A stretch of 39,981 nucleotides of DNA from Alcaligenaceae bacterium (GTDB lineage: Bacteria > Pseudomonadota > Gammaproteobacteria > Burkholderiales > Burkholderiaceae_B), in assembly GCA_947380655.1 (NCBI GenBank), contig CANCRX010000022.1:1-39981 (forward strand), read 5' to 3'. Below, in pieces: positions 8,367-17,719 of the stretch. The notes beneath the pieces are model-generated. The model made no database searches, had not been told where the DNA came from, and was given only the letters and a program-made list of their open reading frames with translations. Made by a program: the position numbers and the translations under genes. The stretch's first letter is position 1. The number at the start of each line of letters is the position of its first letter.

Positions 8367-10646
8367 TTATGACTTTGCGTCCACTCGCACACTTAATTGC
8401 GTCAGCAAAATCGAAATCCGGGCCCCACCATCGCGGCGGTTTGACAGATCAATTCGTCCACCGTGCTCATCAATGATTTTACGCACGATTGCCAACCCGA
8501 GCCCTGTTCCCTGCGCTTTGGTCGTCACATAAGGCTCAAAAGCCCGCTGCAGGACCTGCGCAGAAAAGCCCGGCCCGTTATCCATCACGGTAAATCTGAC
8601 AGCCGACTGTGAAGCACCATCGTGATTACCGGCTTCGGTTAACTGCGTACTCACCTCAATCAGCCCCCCGGACGACACTTCAGACAACGCATCGCGAGCA
8701 TTGGCTAACAAGTTATGAATCACTTGTCTGAGCTGTGTGGGATCACCAAGGATGAGTGGCAAGTCCTCGGCCAAACTGACTTCGAGTTTCCAGGCATGCA
8801 TGCTATCGACCGCCTGCGCGTCCTCTGGGTTCCAGCCATAGAGCGCCAACACCTCGTCTACCAAGGCGTTGAAATCCACTGGGATCATTTCCACGGCAGG
8901 TTTACGTGCATATTCCCGAAAATCATCCACCATATGTTTAAGTGAACTGACCTGATTCACGATTGTGTTAGTTGCGCGCTCCAGTAACTGAGCGTCGGCA
9001 GGCTCAAGCTTGTCCGCGAGCTTCATCGCCAGTCGCTCAGCAGAGAGCTGAATGGGTGTCAGGGGATTTTTAATTTCATGCGCCAGGCGTCGGGCGACTT
9101 CGCCCCACGCCACGCTGCGATTGGCAGAAATGACTTCCGTAATATCATCGAAAACGACCATATAGCCGTTATCCCGATCATCGACCCGCAAATGCGTACC
9201 GCGAGCGAGCAAAATCAAACTGTGTGACTGGACGTCTGCGGTCGATCCCCGCAGGGTGATTTCAAATTGCTCCTGCCAGTGCACTCGCTCCGAACCGACC
9301 GCTACATGATCGGCAAAGGCCTGACGGATCCTGCGTGCAAAATCCAGCATATCGTCAATGGTCTCAAGCGGCCGGCCAGGAACTGCACGTAAGTCAGCAC
9401 CGAGGATAGTCTGTGCGCCTTGATTAAACGTTGTTACACGAAACTGCTCATCAAACACCAGCACCCCTGCAGACAAATTCGACAATACACTTTCAAGATA
9501 GACGTTAGAGCGCTCGAGCTGCTGGCGATTACTCTCAACCATGCGACGCGCATCGTCGAGTTGACGCGTCATCGCGTTAAAGGAACGCGTAAGCTGGCCG
9601 ACCTCATCTCTGGAGAGTGATTCGGGCAAGGCTCTGAAATCTCCCACGCTTACGGCCTGAGTGCCCGAGGCTAAGGCGAGCAGTGGCCTGACCAGATGTT
9701 TAGACAGGTAAAGCGCGATGGCGATGGCTGCAAAAACAGCCAGCAACAAAGCCAATGTCAACGTGACGCCGAATAGGCGGCGAAGGCTTTCACGGGACTG
9801 TGCCAATTCCTGATAGTCGTTATAGCCAGCGTCCACTTCACGGATATTGCGGGCGATTTTTTCAGAAACCGGATGCACGAGTTGTAGCCAGCGCGACTCG
9901 GAATTCACTCCTAACGAGCCGTCATTTCTCTCCGGACTACTGAGCGGCACGATGACCCGCAATTGCAAACCCGCCTCGACGGCTGCAATCGTCGGGTCGT
10001 CAGAGTCAACAGCCGAATAGCCTCGTGCAATCCTGAGCTGATTCATCACCGCCGCAGGTGGCAACAGCGGCAGCAGCGAACCCAATTTATCCGATGAAAA
10101 CGCAACTAAGCGTCCGCTACCCGTAAATACCATCACATCGATCGAGCCATTAGATTCACGTAAGCGCGTCAAGATGGTTGAGATTTCTGTATCGGGCGCG
10201 TTGTTAAGCTCAGGAGCCATCACACGCGCCCGCGCATCAAGCTCCGTCAGCTGAGCATCCAGCGCAGCGCGACCCAGGGCCTGGCCTGACTCCAGCGCCG
10301 TATCCACGCGAACGTTAAACCACGACTCGATTGAGCGCGACATAAACTGAACCGACAGGGTATAGATCAATGCACCGGGTAAGACACCAATGAGCGCAAA
10401 AGCTAACGCAAACCGCGCGGTCAGCCTGGCGCCAAATTTTCCACGCCAACGTTGCAGAATCAGTCGGCCGGTCAGAAAGACAACCCAGATGAACAAGGCA
10501 AGCGCCAGCGCACCGTTGAGCCATAGCAGCAAGGTCTGGTATTGCGCAACCCGAGATGCGTTTCCGGTCGACCAGGCTAATAAACCAAACAGCGTCACGC
10601 CGCTAATAATGCCGACGATCAACGCGAGTCTGAGTAACCAGTTCAT
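8367..10646 (-). CDS. NtrY-like membrane sensor histidine kinase
   Basis: A 759-residue kinase. Helices at about 8-25, 40-62 and 78-100 precede a large periplasmic segment (about 105-285), a further helix (about 291-314), a HAMP domain (about 315-370), a PAS domain (about 380-505), the dimerisation domain with LAHEIKNPLTP (phospho-accepting H523), and the ATPase domain with an N-box (about 642-653), DNGPGF (689-694) and GTGLGLAI (713-720). This is the order of NtrY proteins. It starts 3 bases after rsmB ends and is followed by its response regulator, so the three genes are probably one transcript. The signal sensed is not evident. Confidence 0.92.
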   Translation of the reverse strand: MNWLLRLALIVGIISGVTLFGLLAWSTGNASRVAQYQTLLLWLNGALALALFIWVVFLTGRLILQRWRGKFGARLTARFALAFALIGVLPGALIYTLSVQFMSRSIESWFNVRVDTALESGQALGRAALDAQLTELDARARVMAPELNNAPDTEISTILTRLRESNGSIDVMVFTGSGRLVAFSSDKLGSLLPLLPPAAVMNQLRIARGYSAVDSDDPTIAAVEAGLQLRVIVPLSSPERNDGSLGVNSESRWLQLVHPVSEKIARNIREVDAGYNDYQELAQSRESLRRLFGVTLTLALLLAVFAAIAIALYLSKHLVRPLLALASGTQAVSVGDFRALPESLSRDEVGQLTRSFNAMTRQLDDARRMVESNRQQLERSNVYLESVLSNLSAGVLVFDEQFRVTTFNQGAQTILGADLRAVPGRPLETIDDMLDFARRIRQAFADHVAVGSERVHWQEQFEITLRGSTADVQSHSLILLARGTHLRVDDRDNGYMVVFDDITEVISANRSVAWGEVARRLAHEIKNPLTPIQLSAERLAMKLADKLEPADAQLLERATNTIVNQVSSLKHMVDDFREYARKPAVEMIPVDFNALVDEVLALYGWNPEDAQAVDSMHAWKLEVSLAEDLPLILGDPTQLRQVIHNLLANARDALSEVSSGGLIEVSTQLTEAGNHDGASQSAVRFTVMDNGPGFSAQVLQRAFEPYVTTKAQGTGLGLAIVRKIIDEHGGRIDLSNRRDGGARISILLTQLSVRVDAKS

Positions 10647-10649
10647 CGC

Positions 10650-11978
10650 TTAGGCACGGCGCGTAAACAACGCGTAGAAAAAACCATCGTGACCCGCCGG
10701 TAGCTCGGCACTCGGCAACGTAGGAAGCAACTGGCCTGGCGCCTCCAGACGCACAGCTTGCGCATGGCGAGCCAGAAAAGCCTGGGCCTGCAACTCACAC
10801 TCCTCAGGAAAGATCGAGCACGTCACTAGCAGCAGCTTGCCACCCGGTGCCACAACACTCCAGAGCGAGTCAAGAATTTCGCGCTGCAATTTAACCGTCT
10901 GGGCAATGTCTTCGCGTCGGCGCAACCAGCGAATATCAGGGTGACGGGCGACAATGCCTGAAGCGGTACACGGCACATCGGCCAGTACCGCGTCAAAGGG
11001 CTTTTCGTCCCACCACAGATGCGTGCGAATCGCACTTTCTGCGATTAATTTGACGCCAGGACGCAGCAGTTTCAAACGCTTGAGGTTTTGTTCAACACGC
11101 GTCAGACGTTGCGCGTCAATATCCAGCACCGTCAGATCAACATCGGCCAGTTCAAGCAGATGAGCCGTTTTGCCACCCGGCGCCGCGCACGCATCAAGCA
11201 CGCGCATACCTGGTTTGATATCAAGCAAGGGCGCGGCAAGCTGTGCGCCGGCATCTTGTACCGACCACCAGCCTTGGTCATAGCCAGGCAAGGACGCAAT
11301 CGGTCGCGGCGTATCTAACACCAGCCCAGCCGGGCCAAAGGCGGTGGCGACGATGTCTTTGGCGGCAAAGGCTTGCTGGACCGCCTCGCGTGTTGTCTGG
11401 CGAAGATTCACCCTTAACGTCAGAGGGGGGTGTTGGTTCGCGGTATGAAGCAAGCTTTGCCAGGTATCGGGATACGCTTTTTTAAGTGCCTTGATCCACC
11501 AGACGGGGTGGTTCCATTGCGCTTCGAGGTCATCGGCGATTTGTGCAAGCAAGGCGGTGCGCTCGCGTTGAAAACGCCTGAGTACGGCATTAACGAGACC
11601 TTTGTAATTGACCAGAGAGCGCTGCAATTGCGTGGCCTGCACGCTTTGATCCACCAGAGTGTGTGCGGTATACAGCGGCGCAGTCGGGTCGCGCCCAGAG
11701 GCATCGTCCTGCATGGCCACGTCTAGCAAGAGCAAGGCAAGCCCCACCAGCGCACCGATAATCGGGCTGGACGGCTCGCGTTGAACCAGCAGTCGACGGA
11801 TCGCGATCGCCTCGCCCCAATGACGCATGGCATAAAAGGCTAGTGCCTGGGCAGAGGGGCGCAACTCGGCGGGGATGTCGGCCAAAGCTTCGGTGAGCGA
11901 CTGGCCCCCCTCAACGGCGGCAACAGCGCGTGCGGCAGCCAACAGGCTGTTGGAAAGTGCAGGTGCAGGATGGTTCAT
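10650..11978 (-). CDS. rsmB: 16S rRNA (cytosine(967)-C5)-methyltransferase RsmB
   Basis: A 442-residue protein with an N-terminal NusB-like RNA-binding domain (about 1-140) and a C-terminal Rossmann methyltransferase domain. The SAM-binding motif DACAAPGGKT is at about 262-271; the two cysteines of m5C enzymes are in DVPCTASG (about C337) and VTCSIFPEE (about C387). It methylates C967 of 16S rRNA. I start at the ATG at 11978 (MNHPAPALSN); the frame stays open to 12059 but the extra 27 residues are not family-like. It diverges from rimO and probably leads the operon with the NtrY-like kinase. Confidence 0.94.
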   Translation of the reverse strand: MNHPAPALSNSLLAAARAVAAVEGGQSLTEALADIPAELRPSAQALAFYAMRHWGEAIAIRRLLVQREPSSPIIGALVGLALLLLDVAMQDDASGRDPTAPLYTAHTLVDQSVQATQLQRSLVNYKGLVNAVLRRFQRERTALLAQIADDLEAQWNHPVWWIKALKKAYPDTWQSLLHTANQHPPLTLRVNLRQTTREAVQQAFAAKDIVATAFGPAGLVLDTPRPIASLPGYDQGWWSVQDAGAQLAAPLLDIKPGMRVLDACAAPGGKTAHLLELADVDLTVLDIDAQRLTRVEQNLKRLKLLRPGVKLIAESAIRTHLWWDEKPFDAVLADVPCTASGIVARHPDIRWLRRREDIAQTVKLQREILDSLWSVVAPGGKLLLVTCSIFPEECELQAQAFLARHAQAVRLEAPGQLLPTLPSAELPAGHDGFFYALFTRRA

Positions 11979-12114
11979 ACCCTGATTGTAGGGTGTTGTG
12001 AGCATTATCGGGAAAATCGGAGACGCAGAATCTGCCAAATCCATGCGTAATCCCCGCACAAGTTAAAATTCGCACCTTGTATCTTTACGGGCACATGCCC
12101 CTCAGGTGTCAGCT

Positions 12115-13431
12115 ATGTCCTCCCCAAAAGTCGGTTTTGTCAGTCTTGGTTGCCCCAAAGCACTCGTAGACTCCGAACGTATCCTCACGCAACTGCGCAC
12201 AGAGGGCTATCAAATCGTGCCCGATTATGACAATGCCGACGTAGTCGTGGTCAATACCTGTGGCTTTATCGACAGCGCCAAAGCCGAGTCTCTTGAGGCG
12301 ATTGGAGAGGCGATCGCAGAAAACGGAAAAGTCATTGTCACCGGTTGCATGGGTGTTGAGGAGTCCGTCATTCGCGCGGTCCATCCTAGCGTGCTGGCTG
12401 TCACCGGGCCACAACAATACGAGCAGGTTGTGCGTGCGGTGCACGCAGCCGCCCCGCCGAGCACTTCGCATGACCCATTTCTGGACTTGGTTCCGCCTCA
12501 AGGTATCAAACTCACGCCCCGCCACTACGCCTATCTGAAAATTTCTGAAGGCTGTAACCACCGCTGCAGTTTTTGCATTATCCCTTCCATGCGCGGGGAC
12601 TTGGTCAGCCGCCCAGTCGGGGATGTGCTGGATGAGGCGCAGCGTCTGGCCAAGGCCGGGGTAAAAGAGCTGCTGGTTATTTCGCAAGATACGAGTGCCT
12701 ATGGCGTCGATGTGAAATATCGCAGCGGCTTCTGGAATGGTCGTCCAGTCAAAACTCGCATGACAGAGTTATGCGATGCGCTGTCCGAGCTCGGCATCTG
12801 GGTGCGCCTGCACTATGTATACCCCTACCCCACAGTGGATGAAGTCATCCCTCTCATGGCTGCGGGCAAAATTTTGCCTTATCTGGATATTCCTTTTCAG
12901 CATGCCAGCCCACGCATTCTCAAGGCCATGAAACGCCCAGCATTCGAGGACAAGACGCTCGCCCGTATTCACAAGTGGCGTGAGCAATGCCCTGACCTGA
13001 CCATCCGCTCGACATTTATTGTTGGTTTTCCAGGCGAGACGGAAAGTGATTTCCAATATTTGCTGGACTGGATGACCGAGGCACAACTCGACCGGGTTGG
13101 CTGTTTCCAATACTCTGCAGTGGATGGCGCGCCTGCCAATGCGCTGGACGGTGCCGTACCTGAAGAGGTTAAACAAGAGCGCTGGGATCGTTTCATGGCG
13201 CATCAACAAGCGATCTCAACGGCTCGCCTGGCCAAAAAAGTCGGCAAAGAAATCGACGTGCTGATTGACGAGGTCGACGAGGATGGTGCGGTCGGTCGCT
13301 CGAGTGCCGATGCACCAGAAATCGATGGAAATGTTTTTGTCAGCAGCGACGAAACGCTCAAGCCAGGTGATATGGTGCGCGTGCGTGTGACCGAGTCTGA
13401 CGAATATGACCTCTGGGCCGATAAGATCTGA
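12115..13431 (+). CDS. rimO: Ribosomal protein uS12 methylthiotransferase RimO
   Basis: A 438-residue enzyme with the three-domain methylthiotransferase layout. The N-terminal domain has three cluster-binding cysteines (about C13, C49, C78); the radical SAM domain has CNHRCSFC (about C147, C151, C154); a C-terminal TRAM domain runs from about 370 to the end. VGFVSLGCPKALVDSE at the start and the radical SAM neighbourhood CSFCIIPSMRG are typical of RimO rather than MiaB. It methylthiolates an aspartate of ribosomal protein S12. The ATG at 12115 has an AGG 8 bases upstream; a GTG at 12106 would add three residues. Confidence 0.95.
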   Translation: MSSPKVGFVSLGCPKALVDSERILTQLRTEGYQIVPDYDNADVVVVNTCGFIDSAKAESLEAIGEAIAENGKVIVTGCMGVEESVIRAVHPSVLAVTGPQQYEQVVRAVHAAAPPSTSHDPFLDLVPPQGIKLTPRHYAYLKISEGCNHRCSFCIIPSMRGDLVSRPVGDVLDEAQRLAKAGVKELLVISQDTSAYGVDVKYRSGFWNGRPVKTRMTELCDALSELGIWVRLHYVYPYPTVDEVIPLMAAGKILPYLDIPFQHASPRILKAMKRPAFEDKTLARIHKWREQCPDLTIRSTFIVGFPGETESDFQYLLDWMTEAQLDRVGCFQYSAVDGAPANALDGAVPEEVKQERWDRFMAHQQAISTARLAKKVGKEIDVLIDEVDEDGAVGRSSADAPEIDGNVFVSSDETLKPGDMVRVRVTESDEYDLWADKI

Positions 13432-13476
13432 TCCGCAATTAACTTTACTTGCGCAGTCACAACCTTGAGCACAAAG

Positions 13477-14442
13477 ATGATCACTCCCGTCCACTCGCCG
13501 TTGCGCGTAGGCTTCGCCGGTACGCCGGAGTTTTCACGCCTGGCTTTACAGGCCATTCTGGATGCGGGCTTTATCGTCCCTCTTACTCTGACGCAACCCG
13601 ATCGCCCGGCCGGACGTGGACTTAAGCTCACACCGAGCGCAGTGAAACAGTTAGCGCTCACTCACAACATTCCTGTCGCGCAGCCACGCAGCTTGCGGCT
13701 GGACGGCAAATTTCCCGACGAAGCCCTGGCAGCACAAACCTGTCTGGTCGCCGCTCAGCTTGACGTACTGGTTGTCGCGGCCTACGGATTGATTCTGCCT
13801 CAATGGGTACTCAGCCTGCCACGTTATGGCTGCCTGAACATTCATGCCAGTCTGCTGCCTCGCTGGCGTGGCGCCGCCCCCATTCAGCGCGCCATTGAAG
13901 CGGGCGACAGCCAGACCGGTGTCACCATTATGCAAATGGATATTGGACTGGATACCGGCGACATGTTGCTGGTCGAACCCTTGCCGATCGAGTCAACAGA
14001 CAACGCGGCCACCCTGCATGACAAGCTCGCCAAACAAGGCTCACGCCTCATTATTGCGGCCTTGCATGCACTGCAGAAAAACGCGCTGACGCGAACCCCA
14101 CAGCCAGAGCAGGGAGTGACCTACGCCGCCAAGCTCGACAAGGCAGAGGCCGCACTCGATCTTACCCAGTCAGCCGAGATGCTCGCCCGCCGTATCCGTG
14201 CATTCAATCCAGCACCCGGTGCCACAGTCTTGCTGCCAGGAATCAATGAACCGGTAAAAGTCTGGAACGCCATCTGCGTGGACGATCGCACGCATTCATT
14301 ACCAGGGGCCGTTCTCCAAAAATCTGAGCTAGGCATAGATATTGCCTGCGCGCAGGGCACGCTGAGGTTGCTTGAGTTACAGCGCGCCGGGGGCAAACGC
14401 CAACCTGCGGCAGTGTTTATTCAGGGATGGTCAGACAAATAA
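13477..14442 (+). CDS. fmt: Methionyl-tRNA formyltransferase
   Basis: A 321-residue protein with the formyltransferase domain at the N-terminus (VGFAGTPEFS; catalytic region LNIHASLLPRWRGAAPIQ with the active-site N and H; GLDTGDML with the catalytic D) and a C-terminal OB-like domain that binds tRNA. It formylates Met-tRNAfMet with 10-formyl-tetrahydrofolate to start translation. I use the ATG at 13477; a TTG at 13465 in frame is less likely. The deformylase gene def is close by (14735-15247) but on the opposite strand with a SemiSWEET gene between, so they are not in one operon here. Confidence 0.95.
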   Translation: MITPVHSPLRVGFAGTPEFSRLALQAILDAGFIVPLTLTQPDRPAGRGLKLTPSAVKQLALTHNIPVAQPRSLRLDGKFPDEALAAQTCLVAAQLDVLVVAAYGLILPQWVLSLPRYGCLNIHASLLPRWRGAAPIQRAIEAGDSQTGVTIMQMDIGLDTGDMLLVEPLPIESTDNAATLHDKLAKQGSRLIIAALHALQKNALTRTPQPEQGVTYAAKLDKAEAALDLTQSAEMLARRIRAFNPAPGATVLLPGINEPVKVWNAICVDDRTHSLPGAVLQKSELGIDIACAQGTLRLLELQRAGGKRQPAAVFIQGWSDK

Positions 14443-14446
14443 TCCG

Positions 14447-14722
14447 TCAGCTCACGCTGTCGTGCGCCTGTTGAGTTTCTTTGATTTTCATCCAGAGAAT
14501 GATTGATGACAGGACCAGGGTAATCGCATTGGCGATGGTCACAGGGATCGATTCAATCATCACGCCATACACCAACCAAAAGCAGATGCCCATTGTGAAT
14601 AGCACATACATGGCTAATGAGATCGAGCGGGTATCGCGCGTTCGGATGACTTGCAAAGTTTGAGGAAAAAAAGCCGCAGTCGTCATGAACGCGCCGATAT
14701 AACCAATAATTTCGACGTGCAT
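14447..14722 (-). CDS. SemiSWEET-type PQ-loop transporter
   Basis: A 91-residue protein with three membrane helices (about 5-23, 37-56, 62-83). The first helix ends in FFPQTLQVIRTRDTRSISLAMY, containing the PQ motif of the SWEET/SemiSWEET/PQ-loop family. SemiSWEETs dimerise to form a small sugar facilitator in the inner membrane; the substrate is not known here. It lies 12 bases downstream of def on minus, so it is probably co-transcribed with it, and its end is only 4 bases from the end of fmt. Confidence 0.88.
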   Translation of the reverse strand: MHVEIIGYIGAFMTTAAFFPQTLQVIRTRDTRSISLAMYVLFTMGICFWLVYGVMIESIPVTIANAITLVLSSIILWMKIKETQQAHDSVS

Positions 14723-14734
14723 GAGTCTGCCTTG

Positions 14735-15247
14735 TTAGACGCGTTCGAGTTCGCGCTGTTCTTTGCGCAAGCGCGCCTTTAGACGAGTTTGCTTGAGCAT
14801 CGATAAATGCTGTACGAAAACCTTGCCGTTGAGATGATCGATTTCGTGCTGAATACAGACTGCCAATAACTCATCGGCGTCAAATTCAAAGGGCTTGCCA
14901 TCCAGATCCAGTGCCCGTACACGGACTTCGGCAGGTCGCTCGACTTCGTCATAGACTCCCGGTACTGACAAGCAGCCTTCTTCGTAGGTTTTCAACTCCC
15001 GACTGCGATCGATAATTTCAGGATTGATTAAAACCATCAAATCATCTTTGTCCTCGCTGACATCCATCACGACAACACGCTCATGCACGTTGATTTGTGT
15101 GGCGGCCAGCCCAACACCTGGGGCGTCATACATTGTCTCTGCCATATCAGCGACCAGCTTACGGATGCGGTCGTCAACCACAGCTACAGGTTTCGCGACC
15201 TGATGCAGTCGTTTGTCGGGGTAATGGAGAATAGTGAGCAAAGCCAT
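14735..15247 (-). CDS. def: Peptide deformylase
   Basis: A 170-residue metalloenzyme with all three signature motifs: GVGLAATQ (45-52), EGCLSVPG (90-97, metal ligand C92) and QHEIDHLNG (133-141, metal ligands H134 and H138, catalytic E135). It removes the formyl group from nascent proteins, undoing the action of Fmt. The length is normal. It diverges from dprA with 106 bases between starts and is followed by the SemiSWEET gene. Confidence 0.97.
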   Translation of the reverse strand: MALLTILHYPDKRLHQVAKPVAVVDDRIRKLVADMAETMYDAPGVGLAATQINVHERVVVMDVSEDKDDLMVLINPEIIDRSRELKTYEEGCLSVPGVYDEVERPAEVRVRALDLDGKPFEFDADELLAVCIQHEIDHLNGKVFVQHLSMLKQTRLKARLRKEQRELERV

Positions 15248-15353
15248 GGGACACTGAAAGTAAGCGGTTGATAGTACATTTTAATGCTATGGCAGGACAT
15301 TTCAAGCATAGCGTGGCATCGCACGTATCATTTGAGCGTGTCACACTAAAAAG

Positions 15354-16322
15354 ATGACTCAAGCCACCTCCAAAAAAGACCTCGCCCGTCACCAGTTCGA
15401 TGCGGCGCTCGAATGGTCGCAAACACCCAACCAGTATTTGCTGACCCAAGATCATCCAGACTATCCAAAGCTCCTGCTCCACACACCAAGTGCTCCTCCT
15501 TTGCTCTTTGCGAAGGGGGATTTGCAGCAGCTCAAAAAGGAAGCAATTGCCATCGTCGGGGCACGAAACGCCTCGCGTGATGGTCAAGCCAATGCACAGG
15601 CCTTTGCGCGTTTCCTCTCGGATCACAGCTGGTGCATCGTCAGTGGGCTGGCTCAGGGTATCGATGCGGCCGCTCACGGTGGCGCACTGCTTGACTGCGC
15701 AAACGACAGCACAGGCGGCACAATTGCCGTACTCGGTACGGGTATCGACAAAGTCTACCCCGCAACCCATCAGCTATTAGCCGAAAAAATCTTGAGTCAG
15801 CGTGGACTCATCCTCTCAGAATTTCCGCTGGGAACACCCGCCAAGCCTAAAAACTTCCCCAGACGCAATCGGATTGTGGCCGGACTTTCACGCGGAGTAT
15901 TAGTGATCGAGGCAGCCCTTCGCAGTGGCTCACTGATTACTGCGCGACTGGCTTGCGAAATGGGTCACGAGGTCTTTGCCATGCCGGGTTCCATTCATTC
16001 GCCGCTTTCTCGCGGGCCGCACGCGCTGATTAAACAGGGTGCAAAGCTTGTCGAGTCAGGTGCAGATATTCTGACCGAACTCTCTCACTTCCACCCCGGG
16101 GTCCAATTCACCCCCGAGCACAGGGTATCCACAGCCTCCTCAAAACCAACAAGCGCACCGCTGTCCCCGATCTGGGGCGCAATCGGCTACGATCCTGTGT
16201 CAGAGGACACTTTGCTCGGTCGTACACAAATGATCCCCGCGCTATTGCAAACAGAACTGCTTCACCTCGAGTTAGAGGGATATATTGAGCGCTTGCCCAG
16301 TGGGCATATTGTCAGGAAATAA
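15354..16322 (+). CDS. dprA: DNA-processing protein DprA, short form
   Basis: A 322-residue protein. The Rossmann-like DprA domain spans about 25-245 (DYPKLLLHTPSAPPLLFAKG, IAIVGARNAS at 66-75, IVSGLAQGIDAAAH, AVLGTGIDKVYP, LSEFPLGTPAKPKNFPRRNR, RSGSLITARLA) and a C-terminal winged-helix-like domain spans about 265-322. DprA loads RecA onto incoming single-stranded DNA in natural transformation. The usual N-terminal SAM/HhH-like domain of about 60-70 residues is missing: an in-frame TGA lies seven codons before the ATG, and only 106 bases separate this start from def. The retained core looks intact, so the protein could still work. It ends 2 bases before the HMG-CoA lyase gene. Confidence 0.9.
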   Translation: MTQATSKKDLARHQFDAALEWSQTPNQYLLTQDHPDYPKLLLHTPSAPPLLFAKGDLQQLKKEAIAIVGARNASRDGQANAQAFARFLSDHSWCIVSGLAQGIDAAAHGGALLDCANDSTGGTIAVLGTGIDKVYPATHQLLAEKILSQRGLILSEFPLGTPAKPKNFPRRNRIVAGLSRGVLVIEAALRSGSLITARLACEMGHEVFAMPGSIHSPLSRGPHALIKQGAKLVESGADILTELSHFHPGVQFTPEHRVSTASSKPTSAPLSPIWGAIGYDPVSEDTLLGRTQMIPALLQTELLHLELEGYIERLPSGHIVRK

Positions 16323-16324
16323 AT

Positions 16325-17236
16325 ATGGCACTTCCTAGTTTCGTAAAAATTGTCGAGGTCTCACCCAGAGATGGCCTGCAAAACGAACAAAACATGATTT
16401 CAACTGCCACTAAAGTTGAACTCATCAATCGCCTGAGCCAGGCGGGCTTTAAAAATATCGAAGCGACTTCATTTGTGTCCCCTAAGTGGACACCCCAGAT
16501 GGCCGATGCCGCGGATGTCATGTTGCAGATTTCGCGGCATCCCGGCACCCTCTATTCAGTACTGACGCCCAATATCAAAGGATTTGAAGGCGCGCTGGCT
16601 GCACGCGCAGACGAGGTCGTGATTTTTGGAGCTGCCAGCGAGGCCTTCTCGCAAAAGAACATCAACTGCTCGATCGCAGAGTCGATCGATCGCTTCGAGC
16701 CCGTCGCCGCGGCCGCACATGCCGCGGGTTTGCGCTTGCGTGCGGCGTTAAGCTGCGCAATGGGCTGCCCTTATCAGGGTGAAGTACCGATTGCCGATGT
16801 CGTACGGGTTGCCAAACGATTTGCCGATATGGGCTGCCATGAAATTGATATCGCGGATACGATTGGCGTGGGCACACCCAAGCGCGTCGGTGAAGTGATG
16901 CGGGCGGTCACGGAAGTTGTAGATCCGAAACGTATCTCTGGTCACTTTCATGATACCTACGGCCAATCACTTGCGAATATTTTTGCCTCCATGGAAGTCG
17001 GCATTTCAATATTCCATACCTCGGTGTCCGGCCTGGGGGGCTGTCCTTATGCTAAAGGCGCGACCGGTAACGTCGCAACTGAAGATGTGCTGTTTATGCT
17101 TACGGGGATGGGGATCGATACAGGCGTAGACTTTGATGCCGTGGTGGAGATCGGCCAATGGATGTCTGCACAATTAAATCGCACAGGCGGTAGTCGCGCT
17201 GGCAATGCAATTACAGCTAAAAAGCGCACAACATGA
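16325..17236 (+). CDS. Hydroxymethylglutaryl-CoA lyase
   Basis: A 303-residue TIM-barrel lyase of the HMGL/DRE-TIM family. It starts with VEVSPRDGLQNE (catalytic R15 and D16), has the metal-binding GHFHDTYGQ near 205-213 and the flexible loop GLGGCPYAKGATGN with the catalytic cysteine at about 240. These are the HMG-CoA lyase signatures. The enzyme splits HMG-CoA into acetyl-CoA and acetoacetate, the last step of leucine breakdown. AGGA lies 8 bases before the ATG, inside the dprA end. No other leucine-degradation genes are adjacent, and the last four bases overlap the azurin start. Confidence 0.92.
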   Translation: MALPSFVKIVEVSPRDGLQNEQNMISTATKVELINRLSQAGFKNIEATSFVSPKWTPQMADAADVMLQISRHPGTLYSVLTPNIKGFEGALAARADEVVIFGAASEAFSQKNINCSIAESIDRFEPVAAAAHAAGLRLRAALSCAMGCPYQGEVPIADVVRVAKRFADMGCHEIDIADTIGVGTPKRVGEVMRAVTEVVDPKRISGHFHDTYGQSLANIFASMEVGISIFHTSVSGLGGCPYAKGATGNVATEDVLFMLTGMGIDTGVDFDAVVEIGQWMSAQLNRTGGSRAGNAITAKKRTT

Positions 17237-17697
17237 GAAAACACTTCTCCTTATTGTTGGGCCTGTTTGGCCTATGTGCGCTGTTGATGACGGCCCCCAG
17301 TTTCGCACAGCAATGCAGCATTACGCTCGAAACCGATGACGCGATGCGGTTTAGCCCATCCGAAATTGAGGTCCCAAAAACCTGTGAAAAGTTTACCGTC
17401 CAGCTTAAACACGTCGGTCGGCTACCCAAACTGGCCATGGGCCATAACTGGGTACTCGTCAAACAATCAGATATCAATGGGGTCGCGCGCACGGGTATGG
17501 CCGCAGGTCTTGCCCTCGAATACATTGAGCCCACTGACACGCGCGTGATTGCGCATACTGGCTTGATTGGAGCGGGCGAATCAACCTCTGTCACCTTTGC
17601 TGTCAGCAAACTCATCGATGGCGTGCGCTATAGTTTTCTCTGTACCTTTGCGGGTCACTCTCCCATCATGCAGGGCACACTAGAACTTGCACGTTAA
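17233..17697 (+). CDS. Azurin (type 1 blue copper protein)
   Basis: A 154-residue exported cupredoxin. The signal peptide is about 1-25 (ending PSFA-QQ); cutting there gives a 129-residue mature protein in which copper ligands fall exactly at canonical azurin positions: G45/H46 in MGHNWVL, C112 in FLCTF, H117 in GHS and M121. The disulfide cysteines are at mature 3 and 26. Azurin carries single electrons in the periplasm. Its ATG overlaps the HMG-CoA lyase stop (ATGA), implying translational coupling, and a copper chaperone gene follows 22 bases later, which fits copper supply. Confidence 0.96.
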   Translation: MRKHFSLLLGLFGLCALLMTAPSFAQQCSITLETDDAMRFSPSEIEVPKTCEKFTVQLKHVGRLPKLAMGHNWVLVKQSDINGVARTGMAAGLALEYIEPTDTRVIAHTGLIGAGESTSVTFAVSKLIDGVRYSFLCTFAGHSPIMQGTLELAR

Positions 17698-17719
17698 TTT
17701 TTGCATCACGGATATCCAT

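Noticed and set aside
12109..12687. Long antisense reading frame (192 codons) inside rimO
   Set aside because: RimO on plus has every catalytic motif; the antisense frame has no recognisable domain and no ribosome site, so it is a shadow.
15174..15770. Antisense frame across def and dprA (198 codons)
   Set aside because: It covers the def start and the dprA core, both firmly assigned, and shows no protein family features. It is also not the missing DprA N-terminal domain.
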